Assembly: GCA_964517465.1 (NCBI GenBank)
Contig: CAZFEK010000002.1
Location: forward strand, 91,678 to 155,677
DNA: 64,000 bases
Direction of reading: 5' to 3'
DNA from: JACPUX01 sp964517465
Lineage (GTDB): Bacteria > Pseudomonadota > Gammaproteobacteria > Burkholderiales > Casimicrobiaceae
Numbering within the stretch: position 1 is the first letter of the stretch; each line of letters opens with the position of its first letter. The position numbers were made by a program, and so were the translations under genes. The notes beneath the pieces are model-generated. The model saw nothing but the letters and a program-made list of their open reading frames with translations. It was not told the origin of the DNA and did no database searches. Shown in pieces: positions 45,220-55,332 of this stretch.

Positions 45220-46905
45220 ATGAAAACCTCCGGGCCACGCATGGAATTGGAAATGAACGCTATTCATCCGCCGATGCACGCCACGCATGAAGTGAGCAAT
45301 CAACCGCCCGCGCTGCTCGATCAGCAGCCTTTTCTCGCCAACTTCGCACTGCGCGAAGCCTTGACCCGCGAAGGCGCGGCGTGGGCGGAGGCCTCGCTTG
45401 CTCCCGCGGCGCAGGAATTGGCCAGCGCCCAATGGGCCGAGCGAGGGCGTCTGGCCAACGCCTTTCCGCCAGTGCTGAAGAGCTTCGATCGCTTTGGTTT
45501 TCGTCGCGACGAAGTGGAGTTTCATCCCGCCTGGCACGAGTGTCTGGGCTGGCTCAAAACCCAGGGCTGCGACACCGGACCCTGGGCCGATTCCCGCCCC
45601 GGCGCACATGTCGCCCGCGCCGCCATGTTCATGCTCTTCGCCGAAGTGGAAGCCGGCTCGTTGTGCCCCACCACCATGACTTACGGCGCGGTGCCGGTGG
45701 TCCGCGGCGACCCGGTTCTGGCCCGAGACTGGCTGCCGCTGCTGCTGTCGCGCCAGTACGACGCGCGCTTCGCCCCGGCAAGCGAGAAGCGGGGTGTGAT
45801 GATGGGCATGGGCCTCACCGAAAAGCAGGGGGGCTCCGATGTGCGCGCCAACGGCACCCGCGCCGAAGCGATCGGTGAGGGCGAGTTTCTGCTCACCGGG
45901 CACAAGTGGTTTCTTTCCGCGGCGATGTCCGATGCATTTTTGGTCACGGCTCAGTCCGCAGGTGGCCTGTCGTGCTTCTTCTTGCCGCGCTGGACGCCCG
46001 AGGGCCGGCCCAACGCCCTGCGCCTCGTGCGCCTCAAGGACAAACTGGGCGACCGCTCCAATGCCACCGCCGAAGTCGAACTCGAAGGCGCCTGGGCGCG
46101 GCTCATCGGCGAGGAAGGGCGCGGCATTCCCACGGTGCTCGAAATGGGCAACTACACCCGGCTCGACTGCGCCCTGGGTACCACCGGGCTCATGCGCGGG
46201 GCGTTCAATCAGGCGCTGCATCACGCGCGGCATCGCACCGCCTTCGGCGAGGCGCTGGTCGATCAGCCGCTGATGCGCAACGTCCTCGCCGATCTGGCAC
46301 TCGAAGTGGAAGCCGCGATCGCCCTCAGCATGCGCATCGCGCGTGGCATCGATCGCCAGGAGCAGGACGAAGACGAGTGCCTGCTGCGCCGCGCCCTCAC
46401 CCCCATCGCCAAGTTCTGGATCTGCAAACGCGGCGCGCAATTCGGTGCCGAAGCCATGGAAGTGCTGGGCGGCAATGGTTATGTCGAAGAAGCCCCCCTG
46501 GCGCGTTGTTATCGCCAGTTGCCGGTCAATTCGATCTGGGAAGGCTCGGGCAATGTGATGTGCCTCGATGTCTTGCGGGCGCTCAGGAAGCACCCGCGCA
46601 TCGCCGAATTGTTACTCGCCGAAGTCGCGCCGGCACGAGGCAAGAATGCCGCTTTCGATAGGCATCTGGCGCGACTGATGCAAGCCTTCAAGGATCAAGA
46701 CGGCCTCGAAACCCGCGCCCGGCGCCTCACCCAAGACCTCGCCCTGGCGCTGCAAGGTGCGCTCCTGATTCAGCACGCCCCGGATTTCGTCGCCAGCGCC
46801 TTTTGCGCGAGCCGCCTGGCCGACGAAGGCAGCCAGGTGTTTGGCACCTTGCCGCGAGGCACGGCCTTCGGAGAGATTCTGGCGCGAGCGGCGGGTGAGG
46901 CGTGA
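45220..46905 (+). CDS. aidB: Acyl-CoA dehydrogenase-like protein AidB
   Basis: 561 residues; start chosen at ATG 45220, 5 nt behind GGAG, though ATG 45253 (MNAIHPP) is possible. It follows E. coli AidB along its length as I recall it: LTREGAAW, GRLANAFPPVLKSF, VEAGSLCPTTMTYGAVPV, MGMGLTEKQGGSDVRAN, HKWFLSAAMSDAFLV, and RQLPVNSIWEGSGNVMCLDVLRAL. AidB is an FAD protein of the adaptive response to alkylation damage and binds DNA; the enzymatic role is uncertain. The acyl-CoA dehydrogenase catalytic Glu region is present. It converges on the toxin-antitoxin pair with 31 bp between stops. Confidence 0.94.
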   Translation: MKTSGPRMELEMNAIHPPMHATHEVSNQPPALLDQQPFLANFALREALTREGAAWAEASLAPAAQELASAQWAERGRLANAFPPVLKSFDRFGFRRDEVEFHPAWHECLGWLKTQGCDTGPWADSRPGAHVARAAMFMLFAEVEAGSLCPTTMTYGAVPVVRGDPVLARDWLPLLLSRQYDARFAPASEKRGVMMGMGLTEKQGGSDVRANGTRAEAIGEGEFLLTGHKWFLSAAMSDAFLVTAQSAGGLSCFFLPRWTPEGRPNALRLVRLKDKLGDRSNATAEVELEGAWARLIGEEGRGIPTVLEMGNYTRLDCALGTTGLMRGAFNQALHHARHRTAFGEALVDQPLMRNVLADLALEVEAAIALSMRIARGIDRQEQDEDECLLRRALTPIAKFWICKRGAQFGAEAMEVLGGNGYVEEAPLARCYRQLPVNSIWEGSGNVMCLDVLRALRKHPRIAELLLAEVAPARGKNAAFDRHLARLMQAFKDQDGLETRARRLTQDLALALQGALLIQHAPDFVASAFCASRLADEGSQVFGTLPRGTAFGEILARAAGEA

Positions 46906-46936
46906 CCTTGAGCTGCGACCCTTGGCCAGTCTTCCG

Positions 46937-47272
46937 TCAGGTGTTTGCGAGCGTCAGATGGCCGATCGGCTCGGCCGTTGGCCGCAGCTTGATTTCGATG
47001 TCGTAGCCGAGGCGAATCAAACATTCCATCAGCTTGCGCTCCGACAAGTTGGCGAAGTCGCCGCGCATCATCCCCGACACTTTGGGTTGGGGGATGCCCA
47101 TGCGCGCTGCCGCGGCTTGCTGCGTCAGCCCCCGGGCGCGTATCGCCTTCCTGATTTCGACGACCAGACCGGTCTTGATCTTGAGCTTCTCGGCATTGGG
47201 CAGCCCGAGGTCGGCGAAGACATTGCCCGAGCCGCGTTGAACCTCCAAACCTTCAATGATTCGTTTGTGCAT
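46937..47272 (-). CDS. XRE-family antitoxin, HigA-like
   Basis: 111 residues. The HTH lies in the second half (about 50-85, LTQQAAAARMGIPQPKVSGMMRGD), after an N-terminal segment that may contact the toxin. Layout is that of HigA2-type antitoxins found with Gp49-like toxins. It overlaps the toxin gene by 20 bp and is the downstream partner, as in higBA loci. Likely binds the palindrome at 47641-47658 to repress the pair. Confidence 0.88.
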   Translation of the reverse strand: MHKRIIEGLEVQRGSGNVFADLGLPNAEKLKIKTGLVVEIRKAIRARGLTQQAAAARMGIPQPKVSGMMRGDFANLSERKLMECLIRLGYDIEIKLRPTAEPIGHLTLANT

Positions 47273-47630
47273 TTCGTAGCTCCTGTGCGAGAGCTTCGGC
47301 TACCTTCAGTCGAGCTCGAACGATGTCCATGTCTTCCTTTGGGGTGGCGATCCCGCGTTTGCTCTTCTTCTGAAAACAATGAAGAACAAAAACCGCTTGA
47401 GCAAACTTGACGGTGTAGACGGCGCGATAGCTGCCGCCGGCATCGTCCTCGACGACTTCAAGCACCCCCGCGCAGCCAAAGCCCTTCAGAACCTTGGAGG
47501 CGTCGTCTTGATCGCCCATTTGCGCCAAGGACAGCGCGTAGCCGAAACGCCTCCGGACAGCGGCAGGGAGGGCCATGAGATCCTTGTAGCTGCTCGCGAT
47601 CCAGAACAGAGGTCTATCGGCGGCGACCAT
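47253..47630 (-). CDS. RelE/HigB-like toxin (Gp49/DUF891 family)
   Basis: 125 residues. Family features: an N-terminal WIASSYKDLMALPAAVRRRFGYAL stretch, VLEVVEDDAGGSYRAVYTVKF, and the near-invariant VFVLHCFQKKSKRGIATPKEDMDIVRARL. Such toxins cut mRNA on ribosomes. The gene precedes the antitoxin gene and has no visible Shine-Dalgarno. A TATAGA box lies 8 nt before the ATG, so the transcript could be leaderless. The catalytic ability is inferred from family. Confidence 0.9.
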   Translation of the reverse strand: MVAADRPLFWIASSYKDLMALPAAVRRRFGYALSLAQMGDQDDASKVLKGFGCAGVLEVVEDDAGGSYRAVYTVKFAQAVFVLHCFQKKSKRGIATPKEDMDIVRARLKVAEALAQELRNAQTNH

Positions 47631-47640
47631 GCGCGCAGTC

Positions 47641-47658
47641 TATACCTGTTCAGGTATA
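47641..47658 (-). promoter_or_regulatory. Palindromic operator of the toxin-antitoxin pair
   Basis: TATACCTGTTCAGGTATA: two perfect 8-bp arms around a 2-nt centre, 10 bp before the toxin ATG. It overlaps the likely -10 box TATAGA of the minus strand, so HigA-type binding would block transcription. Confidence 0.82.
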
Positions 47659-47704
47659 GGCGCAATCTCCAGTGTCCGCCGTTGCCGGGAGCTTGTTCGG
47701 CCCT

Positions 47705-50086
<2,382 letters not shown>

Positions 50087-50114
50087 GGGCGACAGCCAGG
50101 CGCGCAGCTTGCGA

Positions 50115-50780
50115 TCACGCGCGTTTCACCTGCTGCCAGGACGCCTCGCCGATGTCCACGCCCTCCTCGCGCAAGCGTGCCGCCACCGCGTCCAGGTCGC
50201 CACGGCCGGGAATGCCCACGAACCACAGGCGCTCGCCGTCGGCGTTCAGTTGCAGGCGGCGGTCGGCGACCGCGGGGGCCTCGAGGTAGGGCGCGTAGCG
50301 TGTCTGACCGCGCGGCGACAGGGGCAGCAGGGGCTGGTTCGACGAACCCCGCCACAGGTGAGTCAGGGGCAGCGCTTCACGAAAGGGTTCGGGAATCAAG
50401 GCATCGAGGCGCGCGAGCAGGCGTGCGTGTTTTTGCTGCAAGTGGGCCAAAGGATAACCGCTGTAGGCCAGGATATCGAAGTCGAGCTTCTTCTGTCGGC
50501 GCCAATGTTCCAGGGCATCGAGCAGGGCCGCCAGCGCCTTGGGTTGATCGAAAGGCTCACCCCCGGTGAGGGTGACACCCTCGGGCCCGTCGGCACTGAC
50601 CTCCCTGGCCCAGCTCAAAATGCGCGCCACGGTCGTTTCGCGGCCGCGATCGAAAGCCCAGGTGTCTTGTGACACGCAGCCCGGGCAATGAATGGAGCAA
50701 CCCTGGAACCAAAGGCCGATGCGCTGACCCGGCCCCAACACGGTGACCGGGTAGTGGGCCTTGTTGAGCGCGATTTTCAC
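50115..50780 (-). CDS. Radical SAM activase-like protein
   Basis: 221 residues. The radical SAM motif is near the N-terminus as CSIHCPGC (C28, C32, C35; CX3CX2C), followed by TLTGGEPFDQP (about 71-80), which binds S-adenosylmethionine. This compact type resembles the activating enzymes of glycyl-radical enzymes (NrdG, PflA). No glycyl-radical partner is encoded nearby. The C-terminal third (about 160-220) has the pattern RRLQLNADGERLWFVGIPGRGDLD, which I do not recognise. It overlaps the AAA+ gene by 4 bp, so the proteins are made together. Confidence 0.88.
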   Translation of the reverse strand: MKIALNKAHYPVTVLGPGQRIGLWFQGCSIHCPGCVSQDTWAFDRGRETTVARILSWAREVSADGPEGVTLTGGEPFDQPKALAALLDALEHWRRQKKLDFDILAYSGYPLAHLQQKHARLLARLDALIPEPFREALPLTHLWRGSSNQPLLPLSPRGQTRYAPYLEAPAVADRRLQLNADGERLWFVGIPGRGDLDAVAARLREEGVDIGEASWQQVKRA

Positions 50781-52657
50781 GCCGCGCTGAGCTTGAGTGT
50801 CACCACCCGGTCGAGGTCTTCCATGCCCTCGACGGTGACCGTGGTCTTGCCCGCCAGCTCCAGCCCGAACAAGGCCCGTGCCAGGGGGTTGATGAAGGCC
50901 GATTCGAGCTGGTTGCCTATGCCCCGCCCGCCGTGCGACAGATCGCGGGTGCAGCGCTCCAGCAATTGCGCCTGAGCCGCGGGCGTAACTTGCAGCTTGA
51001 GGCGCAGTTCTTCCTGTACGCGGCGGGCCACGTTATTGAGCATGCCGGTGAAAATCTGGTTGGCGATCTCGGGGGCGATGAAATCGAAGACCACGATGTT
51101 GTCGCCGATGCGGTTCAAAATTTCCGGACGGGAGAGCCGATACTTGAAGTAATCGCCTATGGCTTCGCGTATGCGTGCCTCTACCACTTCATAGGCATCG
51201 CCGGGCTTGATGTTCTGCACTCGCTGACCGGAAGCGTCTTCGACGAAAATGCCCAGGTTGGAGGTGAAGATCAAAATCGTTTCCGAGAAATAGGCGGTGT
51301 CGCCTCGTCCATCGGTCAGGCGTCCGTCTTCCAGGATTTGCAGGAACTTGTCGAGGATGCGCGGATGGGCCTTTTCGATTTCGTCGAACAACACCACCGA
51401 AAACGGCTTCTCGCGCACGGCGTTGGTGAGCTCCCCGCCCGCGTCGAAACCGATGTAACCCGGCGGTGCACCCAAAAGCCGCGCGCCGGTGTGCTCTTCG
51501 GCAAATTCGCTCATGTCGAAGCGGATGTAGGCGCGTTCGTCGCCGAAGACGAGCTGGGTGAGGGTCTTGGCCAACTCGGTCTTGCCCACGCCGGTGGGGC
51601 CGGCAAAGAACAACACGCCCCTTGGCCGGTTGCCGCGGCTACGCGCTTGCGCGCCGGTGAGCCCCATGGCCGAGCGCTTGAGAATGTCCAGCGTTTTGAC
51701 CACCGCCGCGCGTTGTCCTTTGACCCGTTCTTCAATGAAACCCTGACCGTCGGCGATTTTTTGGCGCAGATAATCCTTGCGCCAGGGGTTGTCCAGAGCG
51801 CCGACTTTGTAACAGCGCACGGCGTCGTCGATGTGCGCCAAGTCCAGGTTCCTGCGGCTCGCCAGCTCGGTGATGTCGGAGAGCGCGGCCAGTGACATGC
51901 CCTCGGTGCCTTCGGTGAAGCTCTTCAAGAACCGCTCGCGCGCTTTTTCGTCGGCCTCGCCAAAACCTGCAAATAGCGGCGCCAACTGCCGGGCCGCCGC
52001 TTCGCGGGTTTCGTATTCCGGCCGGCCGATGGTGAGCGAGGCCACGCGCTCGCTGTCGAGGGCAAACCACGAGGGCAAATCTTGCGATCGATTCACCAGC
52101 CACAACACGGGGTTAAAAAGCGGCCCGGTAAACTCCTTGGCGGTTGGCGCGGATGTTGTGGCCTCCGTCTTGGAGGCGTTGTTCGGCACCAGCGCCGCGG
52201 CGGTGAGCGAGAGTTTCTCCGCGGCCACGAAAAAGCGGTGTTCGCCTTCGTTCAGGTGATCGGTTTGACGCGGTATGCGCGAAGCGAAATCGAGCACTAG
52301 CGCCGCCCGCGCTTCGCGTTGGCCGGTGAGGTTCTTCATCAGCGCGGCGAGCGTCTCCAGGCTGATTTTTTGCGTGCCCTCGCCCAAACGCAGTTCGAAA
52401 AGGCGTTCGGCGAGTTCGCGTGTGGCGGTTTCGTTGGGGTAAACGCGGATGCCATCGGCCGGATCGAACACCAAAAGGCAGCGATAACCCAAGTAACGCA
52501 GGGTTTCCCACAAAGCCCGCAACAGCGGCACCAGCGCTGGGGATCCCGCCACGTCCACCAAGAAATTGTCGCGAATGGAACCCGAAACGATGAACTGCGA
52601 GCGTATCGGCAGCAGACGTTCGAGGTCCTGAATCCAGCGCGGTTTTTCGATGTTCAC
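50777..52657 (-). CDS. Clp-like AAA+ ATPase
   Basis: 626 residues from GTG 52657, which has GAGGAG 7 nt upstream and overlaps the previous gene by 4 bp. Residues about 1-300 hold a divergent AAA-like or adaptor region (RWIQDLERLLPIRSQFIVSGSIRDNFLV and a degenerate ATPase fold without clear Walker A). Residues about 340-620 match the second AAA+ module of ClpA/ClpB: Walker A GPTGVGKTEL (about 355), pore-loop region YIGFDAGGELT, Walker B VVLFDEIEKAH (about 420), TSNLG, RPEILNRI with the Arg finger, and the small domain with LSHGGRGIGNQLE. It probably remodels or unfolds proteins; the target is unknown. Confidence 0.9.
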   Translation of the reverse strand: MNIEKPRWIQDLERLLPIRSQFIVSGSIRDNFLVDVAGSPALVPLLRALWETLRYLGYRCLLVFDPADGIRVYPNETATRELAERLFELRLGEGTQKISLETLAALMKNLTGQREARAALVLDFASRIPRQTDHLNEGEHRFFVAAEKLSLTAAALVPNNASKTEATTSAPTAKEFTGPLFNPVLWLVNRSQDLPSWFALDSERVASLTIGRPEYETREAAARQLAPLFAGFGEADEKARERFLKSFTEGTEGMSLAALSDITELASRRNLDLAHIDDAVRCYKVGALDNPWRKDYLRQKIADGQGFIEERVKGQRAAVVKTLDILKRSAMGLTGAQARSRGNRPRGVLFFAGPTGVGKTELAKTLTQLVFGDERAYIRFDMSEFAEEHTGARLLGAPPGYIGFDAGGELTNAVREKPFSVVLFDEIEKAHPRILDKFLQILEDGRLTDGRGDTAYFSETILIFTSNLGIFVEDASGQRVQNIKPGDAYEVVEARIREAIGDYFKYRLSRPEILNRIGDNIVVFDFIAPEIANQIFTGMLNNVARRVQEELRLKLQVTPAAQAQLLERCTRDLSHGGRGIGNQLESAFINPLARALFGLELAGKTTVTVEGMEDLDRVVTLKLSAA

Positions 52658-53721
52658 GAAAGGCTCCTCAAGCGGGCGGCACGGCGCCCGGGCGCCGCTT
52701 CTTCGTCCGCGAACTGCGGCAACTGCGAGCGCTGCACCTGTTGCACGGGTAGTTCGCCGACTTCCAGGCGTCGCGTCACCTGCAGCTTCACACCTTGGGC
52801 CTCCAGCGCCTTCAGGAGCGCCGGAAATTCCGCGCACCAACGGTCTTCGGCAAGATGATCCAGTTCGCTCACTTCGGCTTGCACCACGTCCACGGCGCGA
52901 ACGACGTTGAAATTGACGCCCTTCGATTTCGGATCGGCGCGCAAGCGAACCATATAGTCGCCCCAATCGGTCCGCCGAAAATGTATCGTCCCGCCTTGCA
53001 CGAAAATCGTTTCCGCGATGGGCTCCACTTGATAGCCGAGTTCCTTGAGGGTTTGCTCGACCACCACGCCAGTGGCTTCTTGCACCGCTTTTTGCTGCGC
53101 CTCTTCCGCCAGGCGCTGCACTTGCAGCCTTAGCTCGGTGGCCAGCAGCGCCGCGCGCTCGCCGGGCAGGCAGGCATCGAGTTCGCGCGCGATCTCGGCC
53201 AGCTCCTTGGGTAAAGAACCCAAGTGAGCGATTCGCGCCAGCCAGCGTTGCGAAGGCGGCCCGGCCTGGTCTGCGGCCGGCAGCAAGGCAGTGAGGGCTA
53301 TGCCGGTGTCGGCAAAAGCCTCCTGGCGTCGCGCCGCTTCGGTGAGCAGCATGCCGCGCAAAGCCAGGCGCAAGTTCTCCATGGCGCGCAGATAAGCCGC
53401 CAAGGCCGGCGCTTCCGCACCCGGCGCGGCGGGCAACCGGGCGCTTGCCGCCTGCGGCACGCCCAGGCGGGCCGCCAGCGCGAGCAGATCCCGCGTTTCG
53501 CCTTCGGCGCGTTGTGCTTCCGCTTGCAACTCGGCCAATCCGCGCGTCGCCGCCTCTTGCTGGCTTTGGCGCGTGGCAGCGGTTTCCTGGCGATGGGCTT
53601 CACCCAGGCGCTCCGCTTCGGCATAACCTTCGCGCAGGGCCTCCGCGGCGCGCGTCAAGAGCGCGCTGATCAGCACCGCCAGGGGTTCGGCAACGATGAT
53701 GGCGCCGGTGGGGCCGCTCAT
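52654..53721 (-). CDS. Alpha-helical coiled-coil protein, first gene of the AAA+/radical SAM/kinase operon
   Basis: 355 residues, unrecognised family. Start ATG 53721. The first 25 residues are hydrophobic enough to lie against the membrane (IIVAEPLAVLISALLTRAAEAL), then a long coiled coil (about 30-85, rich in Glu/Ala/Gln), more helices (about 110-215), and a mixed alpha/beta C-terminal domain (about 225-335: GGTIHFRRTDWGDYMVRLRADPKSKGVNFNVVRAVD and CAEFPALLKALEAQGVKLQVTRRLEVGELPVQQV). It overlaps the AAA+ gene by 4 bp. It may be the adaptor or substrate-binding partner; this is inference. Confidence 0.8.
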   Translation of the reverse strand: MSGPTGAIIVAEPLAVLISALLTRAAEALREGYAEAERLGEAHRQETAATRQSQQEAATRGLAELQAEAQRAEGETRDLLALAARLGVPQAASARLPAAPGAEAPALAAYLRAMENLRLALRGMLLTEAARRQEAFADTGIALTALLPAADQAGPPSQRWLARIAHLGSLPKELAEIARELDACLPGERAALLATELRLQVQRLAEEAQQKAVQEATGVVVEQTLKELGYQVEPIAETIFVQGGTIHFRRTDWGDYMVRLRADPKSKGVNFNVVRAVDVVQAEVSELDHLAEDRWCAEFPALLKALEAQGVKLQVTRRLEVGELPVQQVQRSQLPQFADEEAAPGRRAARLRSLS

Positions 53722-54257
53722 GGCTGGTCATTTTCGTGGAGGAGGTGGGGGGATTATGCCATTGCGGGGCGGGGCGCGGCACTGAGGGGCGTTGGCGAAG
53801 CAACCGCGGCCTTAGTTGGGGGCGGCTAAGTGACGCGAACCCAGAGGGGGTGCCCCCGGGTTGTTTCGCCGAGAATAGTAAGCCATAAGGCGAGTGGCTT
53901 GCGGGCCGGAAACTTGCGGGAGTAGACTGCCGGTTTCCCCCATTCCGGGCTAGATCCGGGAGCCATGGGGAGGTTCGCTGGTAGGAGCGAAAGCAGGATC
54001 GCGTGACTTCGCGCCGAGGAGGAGGCGATGGGTTCGATCCAGTACGAACAAGAACCAAATCTGCCGCCCCCGTCCTTGGGCGTCGTGTTCTTGCATCCCG
54101 AGCAAAGGAGCGACCAAGTTCCGCGCCAGTCGCGATTTGCCGTTTGGCTCCCCTGCGCAGGTGGCATACTCTCGCAAGGCCCGCGCGCTGAATCGCCGCG
54201 CATGGGCCAGGCGGGGTCCAGCTTTTTGGCGTTCTCCCAAATCACGGAGCATTTTTC
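53722..54257. other. Divergent intergenic region before the DUF1566 genes
   Basis: About 535 bp between the first gene of the AAA+ operon (minus) and the first DUF1566 gene (plus). It must hold both promoters. I see no strong -35/-10 pair, RNA gene or repeat. Long antisense ORFs that run into it are shadows. Confidence 0.5.
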
Positions 54258-55145
54258 ATGAGCTTCTGCCTTCGCCATTCTCATGATTTTCTCGGCGCAG
54301 TCCATGTCTGGCTGCGTGGAGGCGCGCTTGGGGTGATCGTCGCCGCGAGTATCCTTTCCCTGCCTACGGCCCAAGCGGCGAGCTTGCCTGACACTGGCCA
54401 AGACGCCTGCTACTACAATTTCATGATGGTTGCCTGTGACAGCAGTAACACTGGCGATAGCAGCACCTATCCGCGCCAAGACGGCCGCTATGGTCGGGAC
54501 CCCGCTTTTGCTCAAGGCGCTTTCGCCAAGACCGGTGGCGGGCAAAAGGGTTTCGATTACACCAAACTCGACGCCTCGGGCAATCCGTTGGCCATTCAAA
54601 ACGGGATCTGGAGCCACGATGGCAGTGGGTTTGACAACGGTAGCGAAGGGGCCGGCACGAAATGGTCTTGCGTCACCGACAACGTCACCGAGCTCACCTG
54701 GGAGGTCAAGACGAAAGATGCCGCGCCCGGTCTGCGCGATACGGTCAACTCGTACTCGTGGTACAGCAGCGATGCTTCCTCCAACGGAGGTAATACTGGC
54801 GCGATAGGCAGCGATACCTGCAATGGCACCCTGTCGGGCTACAGCGATCAGTGCAACACCCAGAACTACGTCGCCGCCGTGAATGCTGCCAGTTTGTGTG
54901 GCTTTGGCGATTGGCGCCTGCCGAGTTATCGAGAGCTCTCTACTCTTGTCCATGCCGGTGTCTATGACCCGACAATCGATGGCATCTATTTCTCTAACAC
55001 GACCGCACACAATTACTGGGCAAGCGACACCTATGCTCCCAGCGCCGCCAGCGCGTGGATCGTCAGTTTCTACAGGGGCCACCTTGACACCTGGGGCAAG
55101 ACGAATACCTTCTACGTGCGCCTCGTGCGTGGCGGCCAGTTCTAG
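54258..55145 (+). CDS. Secreted DUF1566 (Lcl-type) protein
   Basis: 295 residues from ATG 54258, with GGAG 10 nt upstream. Signal peptide (about 1-41, ending AQAAS). Family pieces: NVTELTWEVKTKDA, then CGFGDWRLPSYRELSTLVHAG (about 215-235), IYFSNTTAHNYWASDTYA, and the closing FYVRLVRGGQF. The domain belongs to a C-type-lectin-like group in legionella collagen-like and other surface proteins. A Ser/Asn/Gly-rich middle (about 150-195) suggests a surface loop. Function unknown; it is followed by a related gene. Confidence 0.86.
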   Translation: MSFCLRHSHDFLGAVHVWLRGGALGVIVAASILSLPTAQAASLPDTGQDACYYNFMMVACDSSNTGDSSTYPRQDGRYGRDPAFAQGAFAKTGGGQKGFDYTKLDASGNPLAIQNGIWSHDGSGFDNGSEGAGTKWSCVTDNVTELTWEVKTKDAAPGLRDTVNSYSWYSSDASSNGGNTGAIGSDTCNGTLSGYSDQCNTQNYVAAVNAASLCGFGDWRLPSYRELSTLVHAGVYDPTIDGIYFSNTTAHNYWASDTYAPSAASAWIVSFYRGHLDTWGKTNTFYVRLVRGGQF

Positions 55146-55332
55146 GCCCTTGGAGAATTGGTCATGGCTCGATCCAGACCGTCTGGTCACTTGCAAAGAC
55201 GCGATGCGCGGGCAAATCCGCTTTGGCGCAAGCTCGAGCGCCGCTTCTTGGCGGAGATTCTGCGAAGCTGCGCCGGCAGCACGTGGCAGCCAGGACCAAT
55301 GCCTTCTGCGAATACATCTTCCGGAGTCTGAC

